From Colwellia psychrerythraea (GTDB lineage: Bacteria; Pseudomonadota; Gammaproteobacteria; Enterobacterales; Alteromonadaceae), in the NCBI RefSeq assembly GCF_000764225.1, contig NZ_JQED01000017.1, positions 186,001 to 250,000 on the forward strand: a DNA stretch of 64,000 bases. Direction: 5' to 3'. Position numbers and translations under genes: made by a program. Of the stretch, positions 1-9,050 are shown in pieces (position 1 is the stretch's first letter; each line of letters opens with the position of its first letter). Below the pieces are notes generated by a model. It made no database searches and was not told the DNA's origin. It saw only the letters and a list, made by a program, of their open reading frames with translations.

Positions 1-79
1 TTAGTTGACCGGCATCAAGCTTGATAGCTCTTACCGTGTTAGTATACTTTTATTATCACATTATTAAGTTAACTGCCTT

Positions 80-361
80 ATGTCGAAAGAAACTCCTGCG
101 CACCATCTTCCGGTAGCACATCCACCGAAGCGATTATGGCAAAAAATATCGTCAATTATTGCAAAAGCAAGCTTTGGCTTAGCTGCTGTTGGCGTTGTGG
201 TAACGCTCATTTATGGTAATGATGTTGAAGCTGATATTAAAGCGGCATTGGGTGCAACGACCTTTTTTTGTTTTGCTGTTGGTGTTGTCTGTCAAGCGAT
301 GGGCGGTACGAGTATTCCAAACTTAAAACCGACATCGAAAGATCCTGATGATTCGAAATAA
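80..361 (+). CDS. Small two-helix membrane protein of unknown function
   Basis: I do not recognise this 93-residue protein. It has a short polar N-terminus, then two hydrophobic stretches at about residues 29-45 and 57-75 that would form a hairpin in the inner membrane, and a polar C-terminal tail rich in Pro, Asp and Lys. There is no signal peptidase site and no conserved catalytic motif. The Shine-Dalgarno region before the ATG is weak. It is transcribed in the same direction as the deacetylase gene downstream but lies 172 bases away, so the two need not form an operon. It is probably a real gene because its composition and membrane pattern are coherent. Confidence 0.6.
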   Translation: MSKETPAHHLPVAHPPKRLWQKISSIIAKASFGLAAVGVVVTLIYGNDVEADIKAALGATTFFCFAVGVVCQAMGGTSIPNLKPTSKDPDDSK

Positions 362-533
362 TTATAAGACCTAGTTTTAGACTGCAAAAAATAGAGCAAA
401 AATAAACCCGTAGTCAAAAACCTTATTTAAGTGAATCGAAACGACTAGTTTTAGTCAAAAAAAATCCTAAAGTCCTAGTGGTTTAATGTAAAAGGCGTTA
501 TTTTATCCCTTCTGATTTTTAAAGGTATATTCC

Positions 534-1607
534 ATGAAATATTTGTTGCAGACATTCGTTTCAGTTGCATTTTTATTGAGCATTGCATTTGGCAGTCATG
601 CCGCAGTAATTTTACAATATCATCATGTTAGCGATAGCACACCGGCAAGTACGAGTATCTCTCCAAAACAATTTGAAGTGCACTTACAATACCTTAAAGA
701 TAATAACTTTAAAGTTGTGGCCTTATCTGAGTTAATTGAAGGTATTAAAACTCAACAAGCTTTACCTGATAAGAGTGTCGCTATCACCTTTGATGATGCT
801 TATATTGATGTGTTAACCCAAGCCAAACCAATTTTAGATAAGTTTGCATTTCCCTATACTATCTTTGTAAACCCAGGCATTATCAATCGCAATGAAAAAA
901 ATAATGCTTCACATTATTTGTCATGGATTCAACTCAAAGCGCTTTCAGATGAAGGGGTGATTATTGCTAATCATGGCTATGAACATGATTCTATGGCACG
1001 AATGACTGAAGGGTTAACGCAAACACAATGGCTGAGCAAACAAACCGAGCTATTGTTAAAGGCTGAAGCTGAGATTAAAGAGAATACCGGTCAAAGCTGG
1101 CGATATTATGCTTACCCTTATGGTGAATATGATGTTGCGATACAAGCATGGACTAAAACTAATGATTTTGTTGCTTTTTCTCAACAATCTGGCGCAATCG
1201 ATTTAACCACGGACTTAACCAGCGTACCTCGTTTCCCTGCTTCAAAGCCTTATGACAAAATTTCAGGTTTACGTGATAAGTTGAATTCATTGGCGTTTAA
1301 TATTCGTTTAGAAGGCGAGCAAGCCGAAACTATCTTTAAACACAAGGAAGCCAAAAGTATCAATTTCGCTATTGAAACTGGGGACTTTTATAAATCAGCG
1401 CTCAATTGCTATATTTCAGGCTTAGGTAAGCAAAAAATCACCTGGAATGATGACGAAAGTTTTAGTATTAACTTTAGCAAAGACTTACCTATAGGTAGAG
1501 TTAGAGCTAATTGTACAGCGGCAAGTATCAGTAAACCGGGTCGCTATTATTGGTACTCTAAACCATGGTTTATCTTAAAAGGTGATGGCAGTTGGTACCA
1601 TTTATAA
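534..1607 (+). CDS. Secreted polysaccharide deacetylase (NodB/CE4 family)
   Basis: A secreted hydrolase that probably removes acetyl groups from an envelope or extracellular polysaccharide. A signal peptide ends near residue 23 (after GSHA). The NodB fold follows: the YHHVS start, the ITFDDAY motif with its metal-binding and catalytic Asp residues near 85-88, and the metal-binding NHGYEHDSM segment (H-x4-H) near residue 145. About 110 C-terminal residues (250-357) are not part of the NodB core and carry aromatic residues; this could be a carbohydrate-binding region. The start has a good ribosome site (AAAGG, 8 bases before ATG). The gene converges with sco1. The natural substrate cannot be told; PgaB-like de-N-acetylation is one possibility. 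Confidence 0.85.
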   Translation: MKYLLQTFVSVAFLLSIAFGSHAAVILQYHHVSDSTPASTSISPKQFEVHLQYLKDNNFKVVALSELIEGIKTQQALPDKSVAITFDDAYIDVLTQAKPILDKFAFPYTIFVNPGIINRNEKNNASHYLSWIQLKALSDEGVIIANHGYEHDSMARMTEGLTQTQWLSKQTELLLKAEAEIKENTGQSWRYYAYPYGEYDVAIQAWTKTNDFVAFSQQSGAIDLTTDLTSVPRFPASKPYDKISGLRDKLNSLAFNIRLEGEQAETIFKHKEAKSINFAIETGDFYKSALNCYISGLGKQKITWNDDESFSINFSKDLPIGRVRANCTAASISKPGRYYWYSKPWFILKGDGSWYHL

Positions 1608-1649
1608 ATAGCTAAGCGACTAATTCTGTTAAAAACCAATTCTTGATTA

Positions 1650-2315
1650 TTAAAAGAGAGCGACTATTTTTTGATAGTCGCTTAATAACTTTTCATTATT
1701 AATACTAGGCACTTCACCTACTTCTTGCTCAGGCCTAAATATTGCGGCTATCTTTCCGGCGGGATTTATTAATACTAGTGAAGCGCTGTGATCAACCCAA
1801 TAGCTTTCATCTCCTGTTGGTACTTCAACGTCGCTTTTACTTGCCTCTTTACTCGTGATGGCGTACATCAACCCTAAATTTCGTGAAAAGGGAAATAACA
1901 CGTCGTGCTCCGCGCGGAGTGCTTTAAAATTAGGGTTAAAATAGCCAATGTACTGTTCAAGTTTTTCGCGACTATCTCTTTTAGGATCAACAGAGACTAA
2001 CAATACTTGGCTGTTAGTGGCAATGGTGACGAGGTCCTCATAGATAAAATTAAGGTTTTGCAAAGTGGTGGGGCATACATCTGGACAAGAAGTATACCCA
2101 AAGAAAACCAATGACCATTTGTCACGTAGATGCTCATTATTAAAAGCCTGACCTAATTCATCTGTTAAAGTAAAAGCAGATATTGGCCGAGGCTTTTGAT
2201 AATGCAAAGCGTATTCAGGTAGAGGTAGCTGCTTTGTTTGATTGATAAAATAAAAACCAGCGGCTCCGGCACAAATTGAAACTAAGGCAATAATGCTGTA
2301 AATATGTCTATTCAT
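1650..2315 (-). CDS. sco1: Sco1/SenC copper chaperone for cytochrome oxidase
   Basis: Membrane-anchored thioredoxin-fold protein that delivers copper to, or reduces, the CuA site of CoxB. One N-terminal membrane helix spans about residues 7-25. The copper-binding CxxxC is in FGYTSCPDVCPTT near residues 73-85, and the distal copper-ligand His is in YWVDHSASL near 176. The 221-residue length is normal for the family. The ATG has a ribosome site (AGGA, about 7 bases upstream). It is the last gene of the cox operon, 91 bases after ctaB. A second, more divergent Sco-like protein is encoded further up the same operon. Confidence 0.93.
   Translation of the reverse strand: MNRHIYSIIALVSICAGAAGFYFINQTKQLPLPEYALHYQKPRPISAFTLTDELGQAFNNEHLRDKWSLVFFGYTSCPDVCPTTLQNLNFIYEDLVTIATNSQVLLVSVDPKRDSREKLEQYIGYFNPNFKALRAEHDVLFPFSRNLGLMYAITSKEASKSDVEVPTGDESYWVDHSASLVLINPAGKIAAIFRPEQEVGEVPSINNEKLLSDYQKIVALF
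1659..1682. other. Hairpin at the 3' end of sco1, possible weak terminator
   Basis: A perfect 9-bp stem AGCGACTAT / ATAGTCGCT with a 6-base loop lies inside the last codons of sco1 and about 50 bases beyond the deacetylase stop. Neither side has a proper uridine run, so termination on either strand is only a possibility. It is the only strong hairpin in the convergent junction. Confidence 0.35.
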
Positions 2316-2406
2316 CGAAATCCTGTATTTAATGCCAATGTCACGGTGTGATAGCTAGTAGGTTATTGATAGCCAGGCAATCGGTGCCTCGGCTGTATTT
2401 CTATGG

Positions 2407-3360
2407 TTAGCCGACGGGCAACCAATAATGATCACACAGTAAAATAATGAAAAGCAGCATTAAATGCACGATGGAAAACTTAAATGTTGCCATTGCGGTC
2501 TCTGCTTTTGCATTAAACTTGAGTTGCCAGGCATAACCAATAAATATCACATTCAAAGCACATGCCCCCAGTAAGTAGAACCAATTACTCATGCCGACTA
2601 GATAAGGCAGTAAGCACACAACAAAGAGTAATACGGTATATAGCAATATCTGTGTTTTTGTGAAACTCACACCATGAGTTACCGGCAACATGGGAATATT
2701 AACTTTGGCATAATCATTTTTACGATGAATCGCTAAGGCCCAAAAATGTGGCGGTGTCCAAGTGAAAATAATTAAGACTAGTAACAAAGCGTTAGGCGCA
2801 ACTTCATTCGTCATTGCTGTCCAACCTAATAATGGTGGAATAGCTCCAGCTAAACCGCCGATAGTGATATTTTGTGGTGTTGCCCGTTTTAAGTACATGG
2901 TATAGACAAAACTATAGCCAACTAAGCCTGCTAAGGTCAAAAAAGCAGTTAGCGGGTTAACTAAGGCATAAAGTAAAATAAAACCAAGCAGGGCTATGCT
3001 AGCTGCAAAGACAATGGCATTAGTTATGCTAATTTTACCCGCAGGTAAAGGCCTGTTATGAGTTCGTCCCATAAGAGTATCTATTTTTTCATCAACAATA
3101 TGATTGATAGCAGCGGCCGCCGAGGATAATAAAGCGATGCCGAGCATGGCAGGTATTAATACTTGCCATGGTAAAGCGCCAGGGACAGATAAACTCATGC
3201 CAACCAATGCCGTCAGTACCAATAAGGCCACAACTTTAGGTTTTGTTATTTCGTAATATGCACGCCAATTAGCAAAAATGTTTCTCGTAGAAAAATGATG
3301 ATGATCGACATGAATTGCCGTAGACATGGATGTTATCGATTTATTAATAACTTTACTCAT
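2407..3360 (-). CDS. ctaB: Protoheme IX farnesyltransferase (heme O synthase)
   Basis: UbiA-family polytopic prenyltransferase that adds a farnesyl group to heme B to make heme O, the precursor of heme A for CoxA. The first Asp-rich motif is in [24 protein letters not shown] near residues 85-107, the family signature for binding prenyl diphosphate; about nine membrane helices follow. An unusually His-rich stretch (VDHHHF, residues 18-23) precedes the first helix. The start codon overlaps the 3' end of ctaA by 8 bases, which indicates translational coupling. It works with ctaA immediately upstream. Confidence 0.95.
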   Translation of the reverse strand: MSKVINKSITSMSTAIHVDHHHFSTRNIFANWRAYYEITKPKVVALLVLTALVGMSLSVPGALPWQVLIPAMLGIALLSSAAAAINHIVDEKIDTLMGRTHNRPLPAGKISITNAIVFAASIALLGFILLYALVNPLTAFLTLAGLVGYSFVYTMYLKRATPQNITIGGLAGAIPPLLGWTAMTNEVAPNALLLVLIIFTWTPPHFWALAIHRKNDYAKVNIPMLPVTHGVSFTKTQILLYTVLLFVVCLLPYLVGMSNWFYLLGACALNVIFIGYAWQLKFNAKAETAMATFKFSIVHLMLLFIILLCDHYWLPVG

Positions 3361-4411
3361 TGAGAGACTCCTCGGAATTTTGTTTTAACTGATAAGTTAA
3401 AGTGATCAAACTTAGCATTAAACAGGCAGCGACTAGATTGTGCGCAACAGCCACATTAAGTGGCAACGAAAACCAGATATTACTTACTCCTAAGCTTATT
3501 TGAATGACTAATAATACCAGTAAAGCAATAGCAGATTTTTTTGTTAAGGCAGTGCTAGTTTTAATAAAGATGCTGACGGCTAACCAAGTAAGAAATATGC
3601 TGGTAATGATGGCTCCTAAGCGGTGGGTCACATGAATAGTGACTCTTTCATTATGCGCTAGGTGACCAAATTCATAGCTATCTTGCTCAGGGGGGATCAA
3701 CTCAAATGACTGAGCAAAATTTAAATCGGATAACCAATCCCCCTGACAGATGGGCAACTCTACACAACTCATTGCGGCATAATTTGATGAGGTCCAGCCT
3801 CCGAGGGCAATTTGCGCGGTTAAAATAGTAATACCAACAAACGCATAACGAGTGTATTTTTTTAGCGGCAGCTCAACTTGGCTTTTTCTCTGTGTTCTTG
3901 TTGTAGCTTTAATACGTAAATATAATAAGAATAGTAAGCAGAGCGTTGTGAAACCGCCGAGTAAGTGTCCCATAACCACTATTGGCATTAATTTCAGCGT
4001 CACTGTCCACATGCCTAAAGCCGCTTGAAAAATAACAAGACATAAAATACTTAATGGTAGGAATAGTGGATACCTGAAGCTGGAGTTTTTTGAATAACGT
4101 AATCTAAGTGACAATAATGCGATTGCCGCGATAAGCAAGCCAAGACTGCCGGCGAAATAACGATGAATCATCTCATTCCAAGCTTTAGCTGGTTCGACCG
4201 GTCGCTCTGGATAAGCTTGCTCAGCCGCAGCAATTTGTATACTTGTTTCAGGCACATCAATCAAACCATAACATGTTGGCCAGTCAGGACAGCCTAAACC
4301 AGCATGTGTTAATCGTGTATAAGCACCTAAGCCAATAACAACCATAGCTAATAGTAAACTAATCAATACTAACCGAGTTAATGTCTGCGAATGCTTATCC
4401 TGTTCAATCAT
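3353..4411 (-). CDS. ctaA: Heme A synthase (COX15/CtaA)
   Basis: Eight-helix membrane enzyme that oxidises the methyl group of heme O to a formyl group, giving heme A. Diagnostic features are the [21 protein letters not shown] segment with its Cys pair, the EMIHRYFAG heme-ligand His, the MGHLLGG His, a second Cys pair (CVELPICQG), and the C-terminal HVTHRLGA and VAHNLVA His residues. I place the start at the ATG at 4411 because the frame-extended upstream codon at 4423 is a TTG abutting the AAGG site; this leaves a 4-base gap after the previous gene. It overlaps ctaB by 8 bases. Confidence 0.95.
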   Translation of the reverse strand: MIEQDKHSQTLTRLVLISLLLAMVVIGLGAYTRLTHAGLGCPDWPTCYGLIDVPETSIQIAAAEQAYPERPVEPAKAWNEMIHRYFAGSLGLLIAAIALLSLRLRYSKNSSFRYPLFLPLSILCLVIFQAALGMWTVTLKLMPIVVMGHLLGGFTTLCLLFLLYLRIKATTRTQRKSQVELPLKKYTRYAFVGITILTAQIALGGWTSSNYAAMSCVELPICQGDWLSDLNFAQSFELIPPEQDSYEFGHLAHNERVTIHVTHRLGAIITSIFLTWLAVSIFIKTSTALTKKSAIALLVLLVIQISLGVSNIWFSLPLNVAVAHNLVAACLMLSLITLTYQLKQNSEESLNE

Positions 4412-4415
4412 TGAG

Positions 4416-5051
4416 TTAACCAACCTTAGAGTATTTCAACAGTTTTTTCATATCGGCGACAATAGCTTTACCAAAGGCTGCTTGAAGCTGCTCTTGTTCA
4501 GGTACTTGGTGTCTTAAAATAATATTACCTAAAGGATCGGCGATAAGTACTTGTGGTTCATGAAGTAAATTATTCATCTGCGGCGTCAACGCAAGTATTT
4601 TCCATTGGCTTTTAGCGAGTTGCTTACTTTGCTGCGTCGAAAAAACATTTTCCTTTAGCAGCACTGCCGATACTCTTGGCATATCTTTCCCTAGGGCAAC
4701 ATAGCTGTTATGCACGGTTTCAATGCTATGCAAGCATATGTCGGGACATACACTAGGTAGTCGGTAAATAATAAGCCACTGCTTAGATAACTCTGACTCA
4801 TCTATACCTAAGTCTTTTAATGTTAAGGGCTGTGTTAATAACTTTCCTTGATTGGTCACCCCTAAATTTAGCCATTGATTATCTAGGGCTAATTTAGCCA
4901 ATAATATTGGCAATATAAATACTGCTAATAACAAGAGTAAGCTGCGGCGATTTCTCTTATTCGGCATAGAACTTGAGGCATGCTCTGATTTCTTAATACT
5001 GGGTACAGTCTTACTATCAATCGAATCAGTTGGGTTTAGTGACTTAGCCAT
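4416..5051 (-). CDS. Membrane-anchored Sco-like thioredoxin-fold protein of the cox operon
   Basis: A 211-residue protein with a charged N-terminus, one membrane helix (about residues 40-60) and a periplasmic domain. It contains PSVCPDICLHS near residue 113, the CPDxC pattern of Sco proteins, and later strand motifs (VLIADPLGNIILRH) typical of the Sco/peroxiredoxin fold. I see no clear equivalent of the distal copper His. Position between surf1 and ctaA suggests an assembly role for the oxidase, perhaps thiol redox or copper handling at CuA. Start chosen at the ATG at 5051 because GAGG lies about 9 bases upstream; an earlier ATG at 5066 lacks a site. The membership in the Sco family is inferred from the motif. 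Confidence 0.75.
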   Translation of the reverse strand: MAKSLNPTDSIDSKTVPSIKKSEHASSSMPNKRNRRSLLLLLAVFILPILLAKLALDNQWLNLGVTNQGKLLTQPLTLKDLGIDESELSKQWLIIYRLPSVCPDICLHSIETVHNSYVALGKDMPRVSAVLLKENVFSTQQSKQLAKSQWKILALTPQMNNLLHEPQVLIADPLGNIILRHQVPEQEQLQAAFGKAIVADMKKLLKYSKVG

Positions 5052-5096
5052 AGTGTAACGCCTCATTTTTTTTCTATTATGGGTAATATTTTTTGT

Positions 5097-5915
5097 TCAT
5101 ATATTGTGTAAAACATCAGCTGAATTTTTCGCATCAAGATGAACTCTTCTACTTGATTTAACTCGTAAACAAATCATTAGTATTAACCAAGCTGTAGCTA
5201 AAGCGGCCCATTGGAAAGCATAGCCGAAGTGCTTCTCTGCAGGCATCACTATAGGGTGCCAGTTTTTTTTATAACCAAGGGTTTCTGTTTGATCTACATA
5301 GATAACAAAGGGGAGGAGCGGTTTTTCTATTAACGGAGAGATTAATGCAGAAAATTTATCTAGTTCAATTTGTTGCACGCGTAATGGCCAACTTGCTTGA
5401 GTAAAATCTTGCGCGGTAAGCATGATGCCTTGCTCAATAATGCGCACATGACCTTTGAAGTTATATTGACCATTTAGTGGTGTGATCTTTGGAAGTTCAC
5501 TGCGATTAAGTGAGCCTTGTACCCAGCCCAAATTGATTAACACAGCATGACTTTGTGTTTGAATCACTTGCAATACGCGATACCCGAGTGAGTTTTTTTC
5601 GACTTGATTATCGAGTAAAAAGACATACTCTCGATTAAACTGACCAGAAACGGTGACCGGAAAATCATTAATACTCTCTTTACCAGTGAATTGCTGTTCC
5701 GTCGTTAGTTTTACGACTTCGCTTAGCGTTAATGGTGATCGTTGATTAAGTTGTGTTATACGTTTAGTACGTTGTTCTTTCTCGACACCACGATCATATT
5801 GCCAGAACGACAATTTTACTAAACAAAAAAATACAATAAGCGTTAGCCCTAACCAAAGGGCACTTCTTATCAATGATTTAGTAAATTTCTTTTCCCGCTT
5901 ATCGATAGTCTGCAA
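5097..5915 (-). CDS. SURF1-family oxidase assembly protein
   Basis: SURF1/Shy1 homologue, needed for heme A insertion into CoxA. It has the family plan: an N-terminal membrane helix ending in LSFWQYDRGVEKEQR, a large periplasmic domain, then a C-terminal helix with HFGYAFQWAALAT, the family signature. Start chosen as TTG at 5915, which has AAGG 8 bases upstream and lies just after the coxC stop; the longer frame-extended start at 5948 (also TTG) would overlap coxC by 23 bases and has no ribosome site. It is the fifth gene of the cox operon. Confidence 0.88.
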   Translation of the reverse strand: MQTIDKREKKFTKSLIRSALWLGLTLIVFFCLVKLSFWQYDRGVEKEQRTKRITQLNQRSPLTLSEVVKLTTEQQFTGKESINDFPVTVSGQFNREYVFLLDNQVEKNSLGYRVLQVIQTQSHAVLINLGWVQGSLNRSELPKITPLNGQYNFKGHVRIIEQGIMLTAQDFTQASWPLRVQQIELDKFSALISPLIEKPLLPFVIYVDQTETLGYKKNWHPIVMPAEKHFGYAFQWAALATAWLILMICLRVKSSRRVHLDAKNSADVLHNI

Positions 5916-5925
5916 AAATAAGACC

Positions 5926-6810
5926 TTATAAAATATAGACAAAAACAAATAGCATTACCCACACCACATCAACAAAATGCCAATACCAACTCGCTGCCTG
6001 AAAAGCAAAATGATTTTCTGGGGTGAAATGTCCTTTTAATACTCTAAACCACATAACTATCAACATGATACATCCCAAGGTAACATGCATTCCGTGAAAG
6101 CCAGTCAGTAAATAAAATGTATTACCGTAAACGCCACTGTCTAAAAATAGACGCATTTCTTCAGAGTAACCGTGAGCGTACTCTTGTACTTGAAAAAACA
6201 TAAATGTTAATCCAAGCACTATGGTCAGACCCAGCCATGCCTTGAGTGGACCACGATTATTCTTAATTAGGGCACTATGAGCAAAATGAGCGGTAATGGA
6301 CGAAGTTAATAATAAAACGGTATTAATTAAAGGAAGTCCATACCACCCCATAGCTGTAGTGGTTGTACCATCTGGAGTTTTTAATAAAGGCCATTGCGCC
6401 ACAAAGTCAGGCCAAAGTACTGCGCCCGTCGATACGTTATTGCCTGCCCCACCTAACCAAGGCACAGAAAACACACGTAAATAGAGTAAAGCGCCAAAAA
6501 AAGCGGCAAAAAACATGACTTCTGAAAAGATAAACCAACTCATACCTTGGCGAAATGAATTATCCATCTGATGTGAGTATTTACCAGTTAAGGACTCACT
6601 AATGACATCACTAAACCAACCCACTAACATATAAACAACCAGTGCAATACCAGCCAGCAGCAAATACCCGCCGTAACCACTGGTTTCACTTGCTAAGTCG
6701 CTTACATAGGTTGCGGCACCAAAGGCAATCATAAATAGTGCCGCTGCGCCGACTATTGGCCAGTGACTTTGACTGGGTACGTAATAACTTTCATATTCTT
6801 TATTTGTCAT
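5926..6810 (-). CDS. coxC: Cytochrome c oxidase subunit III
   Basis: Seven-helix subunit of the aa3-type oxidase. Recognisable motifs are the N-terminal YYVPSQSHWPI, the MSWFIFSEVMFFAAFFGALLY helix with its conserved Glu, the FFQVQEYAH segment, GFHGMHVTLG with conserved His, and the C-terminal AASWYWHFVDVVWVMLF ending. The 294-residue length is normal. The ribosome site AAGGGA is placed about 7 bases before the ATG. It lies 26 bases after ctaG. A distinct, shorter subunit III-like protein (norE) occurs near 37 kb, so the two should not be confused. Confidence 0.96.
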   Translation of the reverse strand: MTNKEYESYYVPSQSHWPIVGAAALFMIAFGAATYVSDLASETSGYGGYLLLAGIALVVYMLVGWFSDVISESLTGKYSHQMDNSFRQGMSWFIFSEVMFFAAFFGALLYLRVFSVPWLGGAGNNVSTGAVLWPDFVAQWPLLKTPDGTTTTAMGWYGLPLINTVLLLTSSITAHFAHSALIKNNRGPLKAWLGLTIVLGLTFMFFQVQEYAHGYSEEMRLFLDSGVYGNTFYLLTGFHGMHVTLGCIMLIVMWFRVLKGHFTPENHFAFQAASWYWHFVDVVWVMLFVFVYIL

Positions 6811-6836
6811 TTTCTATCCCTTTTTCGAGTAGAACC

Positions 6837-7412
6837 TTATGACGACTTCTCGGTTATGTCATACAAGGTATAAGATAAAGTTAAAGTATTTATATCTGTG
6901 GGCAGCTCTACATCAACATAAAACTGTAAACTCATTTCAACATCTTTCCCCGCAGCTAGCGGCTGTTGTGTAAAGCAAAAACATTCAATTTTATGAAAAT
7001 AGTTTGCTGCTAATCCAGGTGACACCGAAGGCACCGCTTGTCCGGTAATGGCGTGCTCAGCTTTATTTTTTGCATAGAATGAGACTAATTTCATCTCACC
7101 AGGATGCACATTTATTTCATTAATGACTGGCTCAAACTTCCATGGAATACCTTTAGCGTTTCGGGTAATAAATTGCACCTTTACAGTACGTGATTTGTCT
7201 ATCCCGCCGTCTTCATAAGTTGCTGCTGTATCATTTGTTTTACCATTTAAACCGGTAATATCACAAAATACGTCATATAAAGGCACCAGAGCAAAACCAA
7301 AGCCAAACATAGCAAGCACAACAAGCAACAATTTTTTTACTGTTCTATTATTGCTTTGGATACCTGAATTAGTATCTTTATTGGTGTTAGCTATGTCGTC
7401 ATTAGTACTCAT
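6837..7412 (-). CDS. ctaG: CtaG/Cox11 copper chaperone for CuB
   Basis: Cox11-family protein that delivers copper to the CuB centre of CoxA. A single N-terminal helix (about residues 26-47) anchors a periplasmic immunoglobulin-like domain. The copper-binding motif is FHKIECFCFTQQPL near residues 139-152, with the CFCF pair, and the conserved VPLYDVFCDITGLNGKT lies just after the helix. Length 191 residues, as usual. The start lies 5 bases after the coxA stop. Confidence 0.94.
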   Translation of the reverse strand: MSTNDDIANTNKDTNSGIQSNNRTVKKLLLVVLAMFGFGFALVPLYDVFCDITGLNGKTNDTAATYEDGGIDKSRTVKVQFITRNAKGIPWKFEPVINEINVHPGEMKLVSFYAKNKAEHAITGQAVPSVSPGLAANYFHKIECFCFTQQPLAAGKDVEMSLQFYVDVELPTDINTLTLSYTLYDITEKSS

Positions 7413-7417
7413 ATTCG

Positions 7418-9040
7418 CTAGTGCTCGTGCTGATCAGCATTATCAATATCTTGCTGTGGTGGCGGTGTACTGAAGGTATGGTATGGGGCAGGGCTTGCTA
7501 CCGTCCATTCTAAACCTATTGCACCATCCCAAGGTTTTGCTGGTGCTTTCTCACCGCCGCGAATACATTTAATTACGACCGCTAAGAAAATGAGTTGCGA
7601 CAAGCCAAAGGCAAAACCGCCAATGCTGATCCATTTATTAAAATCGGCAAATTGCAGTGCGTAATCTGGAATTCTGCGAGGCATGCCTGCTAAGCCTAAA
7701 AAATGCATAGGAAAAAATAGTAAATTTACAGAAACTAATGAACACCAAAAGTGCCACTTGCTCAAGGTATCGTTGTACATGTGACCCGTCCATTTAGGTA
7801 GCCAGAAATAAGCGCCTGCATAAAGAGAGAACAATGAGCCAGTAACCAGCACATAATGAAAATGTGCGACAACAAAGTAGGTGTCATGGTATTGAAAATC
7901 GACCGGTGTCATTGCCAACATTAACCCTGAGAAGCCGCCTATGGTGAATAAAATGACAAAGGCAATCGAAAACAGCATTGGAGTTTCAAAGGTTAATGAA
8001 CCACGCCACATGGTAGCGACCCAATTAAATACTTTCACCCCAGTGGGTACCGCAATTAACATAGTGCAATACATAAAGAACAGTTCACCAAATAATGGCA
8101 TACCGGTAGTGAACATATGATGTGCCCAAACAATAAATGATAATAAGGCAATAGATGATGTTGCATAAACCATTGAACTGTAACCAAATAATCGCTTGCG
8201 TGAGAAGGCTGGGATTGTGGTTGAGATTATGCCAAAGGCAGGCAAAATCATGATATAAACTTCAGGGTGACCGAAGAACCAAAAGATATGCTGGAACATG
8301 ACAGGATCGCCACCACCTGCAGCGTCAAAGAAACTCGTGCCAAAATAGGTGTCGGTAAGTAACATGGTCACTACGCCGGCGAGCACTGGCATTACAGCAA
8401 TTAATAAATAAGCGGTGATAAAGAAGGTCCAAACAAACAAAGGCATTTTCATGTAAGTCATGCCAGGAGCACGCATATTCATGATGGTGACTACAATATT
8501 AATAGCGCCCATGATTGAAGAGATACCCATGATATGAACAGCAAAAACGAAGAACGCAGTACTGCCATTAGAATAAGTCGTTGAGAGAGGTGCGTAAAAA
8601 GTCCAACCAAAATTAGGTGCACCACTTTCCATAAAAAAAGAACCTAATAAAATAGCAAAAGCAAAAGGAAGGATCCAAAAGCTCCAGTTATTCATTCGAG
8701 GCAGTGCCATATCTGGTGCACCTAACATCATAGGGAGCATCCAGTTAGCGAAACCAGTAAAGGCTGGCATAATGGCACCAAACACCATAACTAACCCATG
8801 GACGGTGGTTAATTGGTTAAAAAAATCTGGTTCAACTATTTGTAGGCCGGGCTGAAATAACTCAGCTCTGATCACCATAGCTAAAGCGCCACCCGTTAAA
8901 AACATAATAAAAGCAAACCATAAATATAGGGTACCGATGTCTTTATGGTTAGTGGTATAGAGCCAGCGTTTAATCCCAGTCATTTTATGGTCATCATGAT
9001 GTTCGTCGTGCGAATCTTGTGCTATAACGTCTGTAGTCAT
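7418..9040 (-). CDS. coxA: Cytochrome c oxidase subunit I
   Basis: Catalytic heme-copper subunit that reduces oxygen to water and pumps protons. About twelve helices. Low-spin heme ligand His is in QLTTVHGLVMVFGA; the CuB and cross-linked Tyr site is in FWFFGHPEVYIMILPAFG; the CuB His pair is in VWAHHMFTTGMP; the heme a3/a ligands are in VVAHFHYVL. The Glu in GHPEVY is the D-channel Glu of A1-type oxidases. I chose the ATG at 9040 because AGGGGA lies about 7 bases upstream; an in-frame ATG at 9073 would overlap coxB. Confidence 0.97.
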   Translation of the reverse strand: MTTDVIAQDSHDEHHDDHKMTGIKRWLYTTNHKDIGTLYLWFAFIMFLTGGALAMVIRAELFQPGLQIVEPDFFNQLTTVHGLVMVFGAIMPAFTGFANWMLPMMLGAPDMALPRMNNWSFWILPFAFAILLGSFFMESGAPNFGWTFYAPLSTTYSNGSTAFFVFAVHIMGISSIMGAINIVVTIMNMRAPGMTYMKMPLFVWTFFITAYLLIAVMPVLAGVVTMLLTDTYFGTSFFDAAGGGDPVMFQHIFWFFGHPEVYIMILPAFGIISTTIPAFSRKRLFGYSSMVYATSSIALLSFIVWAHHMFTTGMPLFGELFFMYCTMLIAVPTGVKVFNWVATMWRGSLTFETPMLFSIAFVILFTIGGFSGLMLAMTPVDFQYHDTYFVVAHFHYVLVTGSLFSLYAGAYFWLPKWTGHMYNDTLSKWHFWCSLVSVNLLFFPMHFLGLAGMPRRIPDYALQFADFNKWISIGGFAFGLSQLIFLAVVIKCIRGGEKAPAKPWDGAIGLEWTVASPAPYHTFSTPPPQQDIDNADQHEH

Positions 9041-9050
9041 TTTATTTCCC

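Noticed and set aside
6296-6484. Open frame opposite coxC
   Set aside because: Antisense to a strongly conserved gene and protein-like features absent; a shadow.
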